From positions 1,426,001 through 1,490,000 of the forward strand of contig LR778135.1 of NCBI GenBank assembly GCA_902810075.1: a stretch of 64,000 bases of DNA, given 5' to 3'. Both the position numbers and the translations under genes were made by a program. Each line of letters starts with the position of its first letter. Within the stretch, counting starts at the first letter, position 1. This document shows positions 53,607 through 61,332 of the stretch, piece after piece. The stretch comes from Ruminococcaceae bacterium BL-6 (GTDB lineage Bacteria > Bacillota > Clostridia > Oscillospirales > Acutalibacteraceae). The notes beneath the pieces are model-generated. The model searched no databases, was not told the origin of the DNA, and saw only the letters and a program-made list of their open reading frames with translations.

Positions 53607-53651
53607 TGTAGAATTTCCTCCTGTCATCCAAAAATTGATCTCCAGCATCTA

Positions 53652-53679
53652 ATTTTAGCATAGAAAAATTAAAAATCAA
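53652..53679 (-). promoter_or_regulatory. Promoter of the pepD cluster
   Basis: Minus strand: TTGATT (53679-53674), 16-bp spacer, TAAAAT (53657-53652), 46 nt upstream of pepD. The rest of the 370-nt gap to the Nudix gene shows no gene. Confidence 0.65.
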
Positions 53680-53978
53680 TTGATTAAATTATATAATTTG
53701 CCTTATTTTGTATGGATACAATCGCTAAAAAAGATAGCGGATAGGAAAAGCCTGTGATGAGCTGGGGTTATCACGCACCAACCGGTCAGAAAGGAATCCG
53801 ATTCGCTGTGAACAAAAAAACGTAAGCAAGGGGGATGGCAGTAAAACCGCCCAATCCGAAATGCGTCCCAGAGCCCCGGAACTTATATATAACCCTCGTC
53901 ACCCGCATACCTTCTTCCTGACAGAAGATATGTTTTTGTGTGACTGTGTGGCGTAAATAGATGTAAGTTCAAATTAGC

Positions 53979-54377
53979 TCATAATCCCACTTTGAATTCA
54001 TCGTCAACAACAACTTTGAACGGTTGTTTAGAGAATGCAAAGCAATACATGTTTGTATGATGAGAAACCATATTACGCATGCGCTTTTCGTATAAAGGAT
54101 TTCCCATCTTTTCGACCGAAGCGCTGATAGGAAACCAGCCTACGTCTGTACTCTCGTCGCTCGCTGCTGGCTCGCCGGAAAGGTACCTGCAGCAAAAGTC
54201 AATATTGACGATATCGGACTGTATGTTTTTAGAAATCCCTATAAATCCCGTTATTTCAACGCGTATGCCGCTTTCCTCAAAAATTTCACGCTTTAAGGCT
54301 TTCTGTAAAGATTCGCCCTGTTCCACCATTCCGCCGGGAAATTCCCAGCCGCGCCGGGGGTGCTTTACCAGCAGCAC
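53979..54377 (-). CDS. Nudix hydrolase with a frameshifted N terminus
   Basis: The Nudix box GGMVEQGESLQKALKREIFEESGI is complete, so the catalytic core is intact. The apparent start (GTG 54377) lies inside the fold. Upstream, the same frame encodes EKNHFVSVAGITVNNKDQV, an obvious native N terminus, but has no start codon. An ATG at 54433 would read into it if the run of seven As after it had eight. The gene is therefore shifted in a homopolymer, either by mutation or by a sequence error. Substrate unknown. Confidence 0.82.
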   Translation of the reverse strand: MLLVKHPRRGWEFPGGMVEQGESLQKALKREIFEESGIRVEITGFIGISKNIQSDIVNIDFCCRYLSGEPAASDESTDVGWFPISASVEKMGNPLYEKRMRNMVSHHTNMYCFAFSKQPFKVVVDDEFKVGL

Positions 54378-54501
54378 TTGATCTTTGTTGTTAACCGTGA
54401 TGCCAGCAACCGATACAAAATGATTTTTTTCATATTTATTTCTTCTTTCTACTTATAATAAGTAATCCAAACCTACTATACCAAATGATACCCCAAGAAG
54501 T

Positions 54502-54548
54502 AAAAGAAAAGGTCTGAATCGCGAAGATACAAACCTTTTCTTTTTATA
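54502..54548. terminator. Terminator upstream of the Nudix gene
   Basis: AAAAGAAAAGGT (54502-54513) pairs perfectly with ACCTTTTCTTTT (54533-54544) and is followed by Ts. The next 120 nt hold no gene. Confidence 0.8.
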
Positions 54549-54667
54549 AACTTGTGTCATCAGGTCAAAATAGATGCAGGTTTGGTTACCAGGCATAAAA
54601 ACAAGCCTCCCGCAAAGCGTGAGAGCGAATTGACAGCGGCATCATGCCGCCGCCTTAAGTGGTGAAT

Positions 54668-54865
54668 TTAGATATTTTTGTCCGTCTTGCCTTTTTTAGC
54701 GTTTTTTTCGTTTATGGCGTCTAAGGAAAGTTCCCCAGCGAGTTTAAAAAGAGCGTCAGACATTACCTGTTCCGGTTTTACTCCTCCCGCATTTTTTCCC
54801 ACTTTCATATAAAACGCATAAAGATAATCGTCTATCATGATTGTAATCTTCTTCAAATTTCGCAC
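54668..54865 (-). CDS. Small protein divergent from an XRE regulator
   Basis: A 65-residue protein (MRNLKKITIMIDDYLYAFYMKVGKNAGGVKPEQVMSDALFKLAGELS...). The first 50 residues look like a compact strand-helix-helix fold, so a ribbon-helix-helix type DNA-binding or antitoxin-like role is possible, but no family is recognised. The start may be GTG 54865 or ATG 54838. It shares a regulatory region with the XRE gene. Minus-strand TATAAT is at 54892-54887. Confidence 0.6.
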   Translation of the reverse strand: MRNLKKITIMIDDYLYAFYMKVGKNAGGVKPEQVMSDALFKLAGELSLDAINEKNAKKGKTDKNI

Positions 54866-54873
54866 CCGTCTAT

Positions 54874-54978
54874 CTCATTTGAGTTAATTATAACAGATGC
54901 ACCGGCAAAGCTAACTCAAATGAGGTAATGTCATTGACAAAAAATGAGTACGATTGAACTAACTCATTTAGGTTAGGA
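54874..54978. promoter_or_regulatory. Divergent control region with repeated CTCAWWTGAG-like operators
   Basis: CTCATTTGAG (54874-54883) and CTCAAATGAG (54915-54924) are palindromes. A third related site, CTAACTCATTTAGGTTAG, lies at 54959-54976. TTGACA at 54934-54939 may be the plus-strand -35 box. The repeats probably bind the XRE protein encoded next. Confidence 0.7.
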
Positions 54979-55230
54979 ATGGTGAATATGACGATTGGAA
55001 CGGCAGTAAAGGAAAGGATCCTTGAGTTATGTCAAAAGCGCGGCATCACAATAAATAAGCTCGGGACATTGAGCGGCGTTACGCAGTCAACGATTAATAA
55101 TATTACAAGCGGCAGAAATAACAGCACCACGATCACGACAATAAAGAAGCTATGCGATGGGTTGGATATTTCCATTATCGACTTTTTCAACGCCGACGTC
55201 TTTCGGGCTCTGGAGCAGGAGATTAAATAG
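54979..55230 (+). CDS. XRE-family (Cro/CI-type) transcriptional regulator
   Basis: An 83-residue single-domain repressor. The helix-turn-helix is INKLGTLSGVTQSTINNITSGRNNSTTITTIKKLCDGL (about 25-62), the usual form of small phage-type repressors. It faces the 65-residue gene across a set of palindromic sites, suggesting autoregulation and control of its neighbour. The first ATG (54979) or ATG 54988 may be used. A perfect terminator follows. Confidence 0.88.
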   Translation: MVNMTIGTAVKERILELCQKRGITINKLGTLSGVTQSTINNITSGRNNSTTITTIKKLCDGLDISIIDFFNADVFRALEQEIK

Positions 55231-55246
55231 CTTAATTGAATGCAAA

Positions 55247-55288
55247 GAGCAGACAGACCGCCAAAGTGGCGGTCTGTCTGCTCTTCTT
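55247..55288 (+). terminator. Strong terminator after the XRE gene
   Basis: GAGCAGACAGACCGCC (55247-55262) and GGCGGTCTGTCTGCTC (55268-55283) form a perfect 16-bp stem, followed by TTCTT. Confidence 0.92.
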
Positions 55289-55346
55289 GTGTCATTTTGC
55301 TCAATTTATATGCCGATGTGGGGCGCGAGCATTCCGGCCCGGAAAC

Positions 55347-55382
55347 AAAAAAAGAGTCCGAACGCAAATTGCGTCCAGACTC
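55347..55382 (-). terminator. Terminator of the tRNA-Leu gene
   Basis: On the minus strand GAGTCTGGACGCAA and TTGCGTTCGGACTC form a stem followed by seven Ts. It lies just 3' of the tRNA. Confidence 0.88.
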
Positions 55383-55389
55383 ACTCTGG

Positions 55390-55474
55390 TGGTGCGCGAG
55401 ACGGGACTTGAACCCGTACGTCATACAACACACGCCCCTCAAACGTGCCTGTCTGCCAGTTCCAGCACTCGCGC
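55390..55474 (-). tRNA. tRNA-Leu, anticodon GAG
   Basis: On the minus strand: acceptor arm GCGCGAG/CTCGCGC, anticodon stem CACGT/GCGTG around the loop TTGAGGG (anticodon GAG), a long variable arm as in class II tRNAs, and T arm ACGGG-TTCAAGT-CCCGT. The 3' CCA (55392-55390) is encoded. Leucine identity follows from anticodon and long variable arm. Confidence 0.93.
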
Positions 55475-55630
55475 TCAACTCAACGAAGGCTATTATATCA
55501 TTCCAATCATGGGCTTGTCAACCTAAAACAGGTGAATTTCTGAAATTTTTGGGCATAACCTCCTGGAAGAAAAAATCCCCGCGTCCGGGCAAAAGAAGGC
55601 CGTCCCGGATTTGGGGGACGGCGGATCAAA

Positions 55631-55774
55631 CTAGTGTCTTGGTGGTCCGGGAGGTCCCGGCGGGTGCGGGGGCCTCGGGGGCGGCCCCGGAGGATGCGGT
55701 GGCCTCGGCGGTCTGGGAGGCCGTGGGGGTCTTGGCCGTCGTCCCGGGAACCACCACCAGATGAATGGTAACAT
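55631..55774 (-). CDS. Polyproline miniprotein, 47 residues
   Basis: Begins MLPFIWWWFPGRR and continues with PPRPPRPP/HPPG repeats to the end. AAAGAGGTG before ATG 55774 is a good ribosome-binding site. The codon usage is very biased (CCG, CCC, CGG), and the stretch of Pro codons would need EF-P. Small proteins with an aromatic start and Pro-rich tail occur in clostridia, possibly at the spore surface, but no function is known. It might also be a chance GC-rich frame. Confidence 0.5.
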   Translation of the reverse strand: MLPFIWWWFPGRRPRPPRPPRPPRPPHPPGPPPRPPHPPGPPGPPRH

Positions 55775-56078
55775 AAATACACACCTCTTTACAGAATATT
55801 CCGCCGGATTGAAAACGTTCTGCAGCATTTCCGACGGAATCGCGGAGCGTCTTCTTCTTTCCTCATCGCAGACGGGGGAGAAGAGGGCAGGGGCCATCTC
55901 CAAAGGGATCGTGCGGGAGGATCGGCGGAAAGCCAAGCTTGTTTTCAAAGCTTTTGGTTTGCGGTGTTTTATGCTGCGGAAACAAAAAACGATGAATCTA
56001 ATATTATGCAGTAAGGATTTCCTTTCCGTTGCAACCGGTTTTTATGGATCTTTTTATTTTTGATAAAGAGGGAGTTTT

Positions 56079-57035
56079 ATGAATACGGAACGTTTGAGCG
56101 ATCTGGATCGAATCCGAATCAGGGATGGGGACAATGCGTGCCGCAAGGCCCTGGCTGATGCCGCCCGGAAAAGCAGGCGGAGCGCCGCAGCCCTGCTTAA
56201 CGCGCAGGCCCTTACTTTTCCCTGTTTCTATGTTCTTCTGCCGCAAATCACTTCTCTGCGCCTCGCCCCTTTGCTGAACCGGCGCGATACGGTGGCGCTT
56301 GCCGTGGTACGGCGCATTTCGGAGCCCGCGCCCGCACGGAAGGATTCGCTTCTGTGGGAAAATCCAATGGCGCATCCGGTGCTTTTCTGGATGGTGAAAA
56401 CCGGAAGCGCCGAGGATGGGCTGGACGAAGACTATGAGCAGATCATGGAAATCTGCATCTCGGTCCTGGTTCATACTTACCGGGAAAAAAGAGTGCTTCC
56501 CTATGCGGTCGGGATGATTTTTGAACGCGCCCAAAAAGGGCATAACATCCACGATCTGATCTGGTCTGTCTTCCGGATGCGGGACCCCGAGATCCTGAAG
56601 CTCATCGCGGAGCACATCTGTTCTGAAAACCGGGAGGAATCCGAGCTTGCGTGCAGGCTGCTGCATATGGAACCATCCGGGGGAGACCGTCAAAAGAAAT
56701 ACGAGGATTTCCTTTCCGAACTGGAGGAAAACTCCCCGTTTTTGTCGTTTACCGGCGAAAGCCTGCAATACTCCAGCGAACCCGTCGTCTGCAAAGTGGA
56801 CCGGGAGCGAAAATATCTCGTCCGGGAAAACGGCGCTTCCGCAGAACCGGCCGGCGAGACGGAAGGCAAATGCCTGGAGTGTTTCCGATCCCTTTGCGAA
56901 GAGGACCGGAAATGCCTTTCCGATTATTCCTGCCGGCTGCATCAGAAGGACGCGGCGGTTTGGAAAGAATGGATCAAATCTCCGATGGAGCATCAGATCG
57001 AAACGGCTAAAACCAAAAGGGAGGGGTTCAAATGA
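56079..57035 (+). CDS. Conserved-looking hypothetical protein in the tgl operon
   Basis: A 318-residue soluble, mostly helical protein (LAPLLNRRDTVALAVVRRI, LIWSVFRMRDPEILKLIAEHICSE...). Several cysteines cluster near the C terminus (KCLECFRSLCEEDRKCLSDYSCRLH). There is no signal peptide or membrane segment. Its TGA overlaps the ATG of tgl by 4 nt, so it is translated with the transglutaminase. It may be a coat substrate, adaptor or regulator; no family is recognised. ATG 56079 follows AAAGAGGGAG. Confidence 0.8.
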   Translation: MNTERLSDLDRIRIRDGDNACRKALADAARKSRRSAAALLNAQALTFPCFYVLLPQITSLRLAPLLNRRDTVALAVVRRISEPAPARKDSLLWENPMAHPVLFWMVKTGSAEDGLDEDYEQIMEICISVLVHTYREKRVLPYAVGMIFERAQKGHNIHDLIWSVFRMRDPEILKLIAEHICSENREESELACRLLHMEPSGGDRQKKYEDFLSELEENSPFLSFTGESLQYSSEPVVCKVDRERKYLVRENGASAEPAGETEGKCLECFRSLCEEDRKCLSDYSCRLHQKDAAVWKEWIKSPMEHQIETAKTKREGFK

Positions 57036-57847
57036 TTCTTATTTCAGGGAACCCGCCCGACGTTTCCGCGCTGGCGGCCGCATATCCCCAAAACAGCGTG
57101 GAACGGATCGTGCTCGAAAAGATGTCCGGCAGCGGCGCGAAATACCGGTTCGATTCCCAGGAGCAACTGAAATTTGAGCTTACCCTGCGCCGGGAAATCG
57201 TGAAGGCCGCCATAGACCTGTATCACAGCGATCTGGGATTCGCCGTCTTTCACAAATCACGGTGCAATCCTGAGTTCTGGGACAGAACGGAAAACGGAGG
57301 CTTTCGGCTGAAACAAGGGGCAAAGCCTTCCGAGTCGATTGACGATATTTTCAAAAACGGGGGGAAGTACGCGACGGAATGTGCCACGGCGATGGTGATC
57401 GTCTATTACCGGGCGCTGCTGCGCGTATTCGGGGAGGAATCTTTCGACCGCCTTTTCCCGGATATCTTTCTGATGAACTGGCGGGTCGCCGATCCGCTTC
57501 TCCGCGCCGTGGGCACGCCCAAAAAGGCGGACGATATCCTGCTCGGTGACCGGGGCTATTTTGCGAACCCGGATGTGGACCCGGAAACGCCGCAGTGGCA
57601 GGGGGAAAACGTCATCGTCCTGCCGGATTCCCTGTATTACGGTCATGGAATCGGGATCCTGCCCGCCGAGCGCATCATTGCCGCGCTGAATGGCAACCGA
57701 AAGGAAGGGGCGACGCAGGCCGCCTATTTTCTCGACTCCGCCGGCCGGCCCGATTTCAAAAAGCTGGCCGCGGTCTATCAGCGGGAAAGCTCCCGCACGG
57801 GAACCCTTGCCTGGCGGCCGTTCCCCGCGCCGGCCGCTGCTTTGTAA
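57032..57847 (+). CDS. tgl: Protein-glutamine gamma-glutamyltransferase (spore coat transglutaminase)
   Basis: A 271-residue enzyme that cross-links spore coat proteins between Gln and Lys. It aligns from memory with Bacillus Tgl: the catalytic Cys117 lies in GGKYATECATAMVIVYYRALL, Glu192 in WQGENVIVLPD and His205 in YYGHGIGIL. The remainder (RGYFANPDVDPETPQWQGEN) is also conserved. It indicates a spore former. Translated with the 318-residue protein upstream and followed by a terminator. Confidence 0.93.
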   Translation: MILISGNPPDVSALAAAYPQNSVERIVLEKMSGSGAKYRFDSQEQLKFELTLRREIVKAAIDLYHSDLGFAVFHKSRCNPEFWDRTENGGFRLKQGAKPSESIDDIFKNGGKYATECATAMVIVYYRALLRVFGEESFDRLFPDIFLMNWRVADPLLRAVGTPKKADDILLGDRGYFANPDVDPETPQWQGENVIVLPDSLYYGHGIGILPAERIIAALNGNRKEGATQAAYFLDSAGRPDFKKLAAVYQRESSRTGTLAWRPFPAPAAAL

Positions 57848-57882
57848 GGTGGTTTTCGGGAAATTATATTTTAATGAAAATC

Positions 57883-57921
57883 AGGAAAGCATCCGGTGAT
57901 TTTTTCTCCGGATGCTTTCCT
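57883..57921. terminator. Terminator between tgl and the convergent corA
   Basis: AGGAAAGCATCCGG (57883-57896) and CCGGATGCTTTCCT (57908-57921) pair perfectly over 14 bp. It serves both converging genes. Confidence 0.88.
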
Positions 57922-57958
57922 AATTCTGTGTCCGTTTCACCGCGCAGGGAAACAGGCT

Positions 57959-58867
57959 TCACAGCATTTTTTTCTTTTTAAAATAAACGATGCAGAACGC
58001 TACAACGGCGGCGGAAACGACGATGACGCAAAAATAGCCGTATCGCCATTGAAGCTCGGGCATATACCGGAAATTCATCCCATACCAGCCCACCAGCAGG
58101 GTCAGCGGAAGAAAAATGGCCGTAATGACGGTAAACAGCTTCATGATCTGATTTAATCCGATATCCACCTGGGACTGATACGCCTCGCGCACCTGGGTGA
58201 TATAATCGCGCAGGTTGGTCAGGTTTCGGTTCAGGCGCTCCACGCGCGCCGTGAACATCCGGAAGCTGCGCAGCGCGCCGGAGGGGAGAAGACCGTTTAC
58301 ATTTTCTTCGATGGATTCCGCCACATCAAGGAGCTGTTCGTAATATTTCTTGTAAAACATCAGCCTTTTGCGCATCCGGACGATATCGAGGATATAATCT
58401 TTTTCGGCTCCCTCTAGAATATGTTCTTCGATGTCCGATATCTCGTCCTCCAGATTCTCCAGTTTTTCGGAATCGCCGGCGGTCAGATGATTGAAAAAGC
58501 TGTAAACCACCTTGACGGGGGAGAGCTTTGGGGTTTTCGTCTCCTGAAAAGTAGCGATCACCTTCGAAACGGCCTGGCACGGCTGCACACAGACGAAATA
58601 AACCGTTGCGGGCGTCAGATAGAGGCCCATTTTCTGCATCTGAAAGCCTTCCGGGTCCCGGATGACATTCAGCGCGATAAAATCGTATCCGTCATAGGCT
58701 TCCAGCTTGGAAGGGCCGGATTTTTCGCATTCGTCCACCGTGTGCGGCGCGAATCTCTGCGGCTCCTGCCGGCGCAGCTCATCCGGCGTGCAGACGCAGA
58801 TTCCCCCGTGCTCGGGGCGCTGCTCCGTTTTCTTTAATACTTCGTTCGAAGCTTCATAATAAATCAT
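57959..58867 (-). CDS. CorA family magnesium transporter
   Basis: A 302-residue protein with a large cytoplasmic domain, a long coiled stalk (ISDIEEHILEGAEKDYILDIVRMRKRL...) and two C-terminal membrane helices. The signature YGMNF lies between the helices (about residue 270). CorA channels carry Mg2+ or other divalent cations. The start region lacks an obvious ribosome-binding site (GGAAGTAACGCCG). The 390-nt gap upstream to the metalloprotease holds a terminator but no gene. Confidence 0.93.
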   Translation of the reverse strand: MIYYEASNEVLKKTEQRPEHGGICVCTPDELRRQEPQRFAPHTVDECEKSGPSKLEAYDGYDFIALNVIRDPEGFQMQKMGLYLTPATVYFVCVQPCQAVSKVIATFQETKTPKLSPVKVVYSFFNHLTAGDSEKLENLEDEISDIEEHILEGAEKDYILDIVRMRKRLMFYKKYYEQLLDVAESIEENVNGLLPSGALRSFRMFTARVERLNRNLTNLRDYITQVREAYQSQVDIGLNQIMKLFTVITAIFLPLTLLVGWYGMNFRYMPELQWRYGYFCVIVVSAAVVAFCIVYFKKKKML

Positions 58868-59050
58868 CGGCGTTACTTCCCAATCGAAATCTCTTGGGAA
58901 ATATTGTACCAGAAAGCGTTCGGTTTATCAAGCAGGACGCTATTTTGGATCAAACCGCAAAGCGTCTGTTATAATAAGCTATGTATAGCCCAACAGTAGC
59001 ATGCGTAGCCTAAATTTCTCATTTACTTCTCCGGGCATTTATTATGCGAA

Positions 59051-59098
59051 ATAAAAAAATGAATCAATATCCGAGCAATACTGCGGATATTGATTCAT
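59051..59098 (-). terminator. Terminator downstream of the metalloprotease gene
   Basis: ATGAATCAATATCCG (59059-59073) and CGGATATTGATTCAT (59084-59098) form a perfect 15-bp stem, followed on the minus strand by seven Ts. Confidence 0.88.
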
Positions 59099-59258
59099 AC
59101 GATTGTAATTCCCGCGAAAAACGATCACCGGTTCTATGGTGAGAACTAAAATGCTTTAAACTTCGGCATTGAGTGAAGCGAACAAACAATGATATGTGAT
59201 TTTCATCACTGGTTTTGCCGATTGCCGCTTTAGCAGCCGCGGGATAAAGACGCTTCTC

Positions 59259-61004
59259 CTATTTTGCTCCGGATTTTTTGAGAGCGGAAGCCCGATCCGC
59301 TTTGACCGGCTTGATCGCATATTTGTCGTCGACCAGGCTCTCATCGCCCGGTTTGTCTTTCAGGCGGAGAACCCTCCACTGATTTGTATAGGATGGATTC
59401 TGCTCATATTTGTTTAAGACGAGAACCGTTCCGTCAGTCGGAAGGATTTCCTTTTCGGTTCCGATCACGAGGCCGGATTTTTTGTTTACAATCTGGCAGA
59501 GATAGCCCTCCGAACTCACAAGCTGCCAGAGCTGGCTGTCATCCTGTTGATTCACTGCTCCGACGGCAATAGGCGTCCCTTCCGTGGCGCCGCCATCCTT
59601 TGGCATAATCGCCAGGTCTTTTTTCTGGGTTTCCGTCTTTTTCAGCACGAACCGGTAATAATCGCCTTCCTTTATGACACGCCAGCTTAAAGCGTCAAAA
59701 TTATAATTCGCCCAGGTGTTGGAAAAATCCCACCACGTGTTCAATTCCTGACCGTCAGACTGGATGATGTTCGTTCCGAGATAGCTTAAAATTTTAAAGT
59801 AATCCGTACTCAGATTGTACTCCGCTTTTGGGGCGTCGGGGGAATCCAGATCCGGAATTTTGGCCGGTGCTTTGGCGGGGGGCTGTTCCGTGATCTGAAT
59901 TTCATTTTTGAACTTCGCGTCATAATCCCAGCAGCTTTCCGGCAAGCGCTCATCCGGGTAAATCTTCGAAAAGAACTCATATGCCTGCGGATCAAAAATC
60001 TGCAGCTCTTTTTTTGTATTGACCAGCGCCGTGGAATCTTCCCGTTCCAGGACGGATTCGAACCAGATGTTCGTCGTGCACGCAAAGAACTCTTCCTGAT
60101 TGGAGATCAGGTAAGTCGCCTGATCCCATCTGCCCGATTTTTTTGCATGGACATAAGCATCTTCATAAGCATGAATCAGATCCGGAATATCGGCAACTCC
60201 AAGGAATTTGATGGTATGGCCGAATTCATGTACAAAAACGTTCTCTCTCGGATATTTGGACTTGTCGTTCTGCAAAAGCTCATCCTGTGCGATCATAACG
60301 GTAGGACTTGCTTTATTGCCCGCTAAGCCCCTTGCGGGAAATTTGTCTGGATCTAAACTATTGTCTGTCATACCGCGGCCTTCCGGGAGATAATACGCGT
60401 TTTCATTGCTCGCGGATACGGCGATATCCGCTTTGTTTTTCAACATCGCCTTTGCGATATCGGGGCGCTTGGAAAGCATGAAGTCCGCCGTATCGGCCGC
60501 GATCTGCAGTGCTCTTTCGTCGACATTTTTGCTGCCCTTCACCGGAAATCCCAATTTTGAGGTCACTTTTTTCTGGTAGAACGGCTCATACCCGAACTCC
60601 AATGTTGTCTCGGCGATTTTCCCATTGCCGCTTGCGGTGCGGATATCGTCTTTCCCGTCGTTGACGACAGTGAGCGTCAGCTTTGCGTCTTCCGGCTTGG
60701 ACACCGTCTCCGCCAGCTTCAGGCTGGTCATGTTGTCGCTCATTCTGTCGTAATAATAGCAGCTTCCCGGATCCAACTGTGCGCTTTTGCCGTTCAGCGT
60801 CACTTTATAGTTTTCCGCGATGGTGCTGTTTTTCACCTTGTCCTTCCAGAGTATCTCAATGTAGTTGTTCTCAATGAGACGTATCTGCTTGACATCGGAA
60901 TTCTCCGCTTTCGTTTGTGCGCTTGCGTCGAAACAGACGGTCAGCCCTAATGAAATCGAAACCGCCAGAGCAAGGATTCGCAGGTTTGCTCCTCTGAATT
61001 TCAT
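59259..61004 (-). CDS. Secreted zinc metallopeptidase with a ricin-type lectin-like tail
   Basis: A 581-residue exported protein. The signal peptide is residues about 1-29 (LRILALAVSISLGLTVCFDASAQ), and the active-site motif HEFGH is at 259-263 in FVHEFGHTIKFLG. Downstream YLISNQEEFFACTTNIWFES supplies the likely third ligand. The last 160 residues (YYRFVLKKTETQKKDLAIMP..., DDSQLWQLV..., NKKSGLVIG..., NQWRVL) have the QxW-type repeats of a ricin B beta-trefoil. It probably cuts a host or environmental glycoprotein. ATG 61004 has AGGTGG upstream. Confidence 0.85.
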   Translation of the reverse strand: MKFRGANLRILALAVSISLGLTVCFDASAQTKAENSDVKQIRLIENNYIEILWKDKVKNSTIAENYKVTLNGKSAQLDPGSCYYYDRMSDNMTSLKLAETVSKPEDAKLTLTVVNDGKDDIRTASGNGKIAETTLEFGYEPFYQKKVTSKLGFPVKGSKNVDERALQIAADTADFMLSKRPDIAKAMLKNKADIAVSASNENAYYLPEGRGMTDNSLDPDKFPARGLAGNKASPTVMIAQDELLQNDKSKYPRENVFVHEFGHTIKFLGVADIPDLIHAYEDAYVHAKKSGRWDQATYLISNQEEFFACTTNIWFESVLEREDSTALVNTKKELQIFDPQAYEFFSKIYPDERLPESCWDYDAKFKNEIQITEQPPAKAPAKIPDLDSPDAPKAEYNLSTDYFKILSYLGTNIIQSDGQELNTWWDFSNTWANYNFDALSWRVIKEGDYYRFVLKKTETQKKDLAIMPKDGGATEGTPIAVGAVNQQDDSQLWQLVSSEGYLCQIVNKKSGLVIGTEKEILPTDGTVLVLNKYEQNPSYTNQWRVLRLKDKPGDESLVDDKYAIKPVKADRASALKKSGAK

Positions 61005-61222
61005 ATACACCCACCTCGTTAAAAAATTATTTGTGATTTGTACATACTTTTTTTCTAACGTTCGCTCCACTTTGCACCAATTAAAACATATTTATTATGA
61101 AATGTCAATATAATTTTCATGTATATGAAAAATTTTTAGATAAATACTACAATTAAAATCAGATGGTCAGAAGTGCTTTCAAGAGCAAATGGAAACAAAA
61201 CAGTTTGACAGAAAAACGACCC

Positions 61223-61276
61223 CCAAGGCTCTTCCGGCCATTAAAGCGACGGGAGAGCCTTGGAAGGCCGTTTTGT
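61223..61276. terminator. Terminator hairpin after the BlaR1-like gene
   Basis: CCAAGGCTCTTCCG (61223-61236) pairs with CGGGAGAGCCTTGG (61250-61263), with T-rich tails on both strands. The 330-nt interval to the metalloprotease start holds no gene. Confidence 0.75.
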
Positions 61277-61332
61277 TTTCTTTTGCCCTTAAACAAAGTG
61301 GGGAAGAGCCGCCTGCGCTTTTCGGCGGGAAC

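Noticed and set aside
52014..53663. A 549-codon plus-strand reading frame opposite pepD
   Set aside because: It is the mirror of a well-conserved dipeptidase gene in GC-rich DNA, and its product has no family features.
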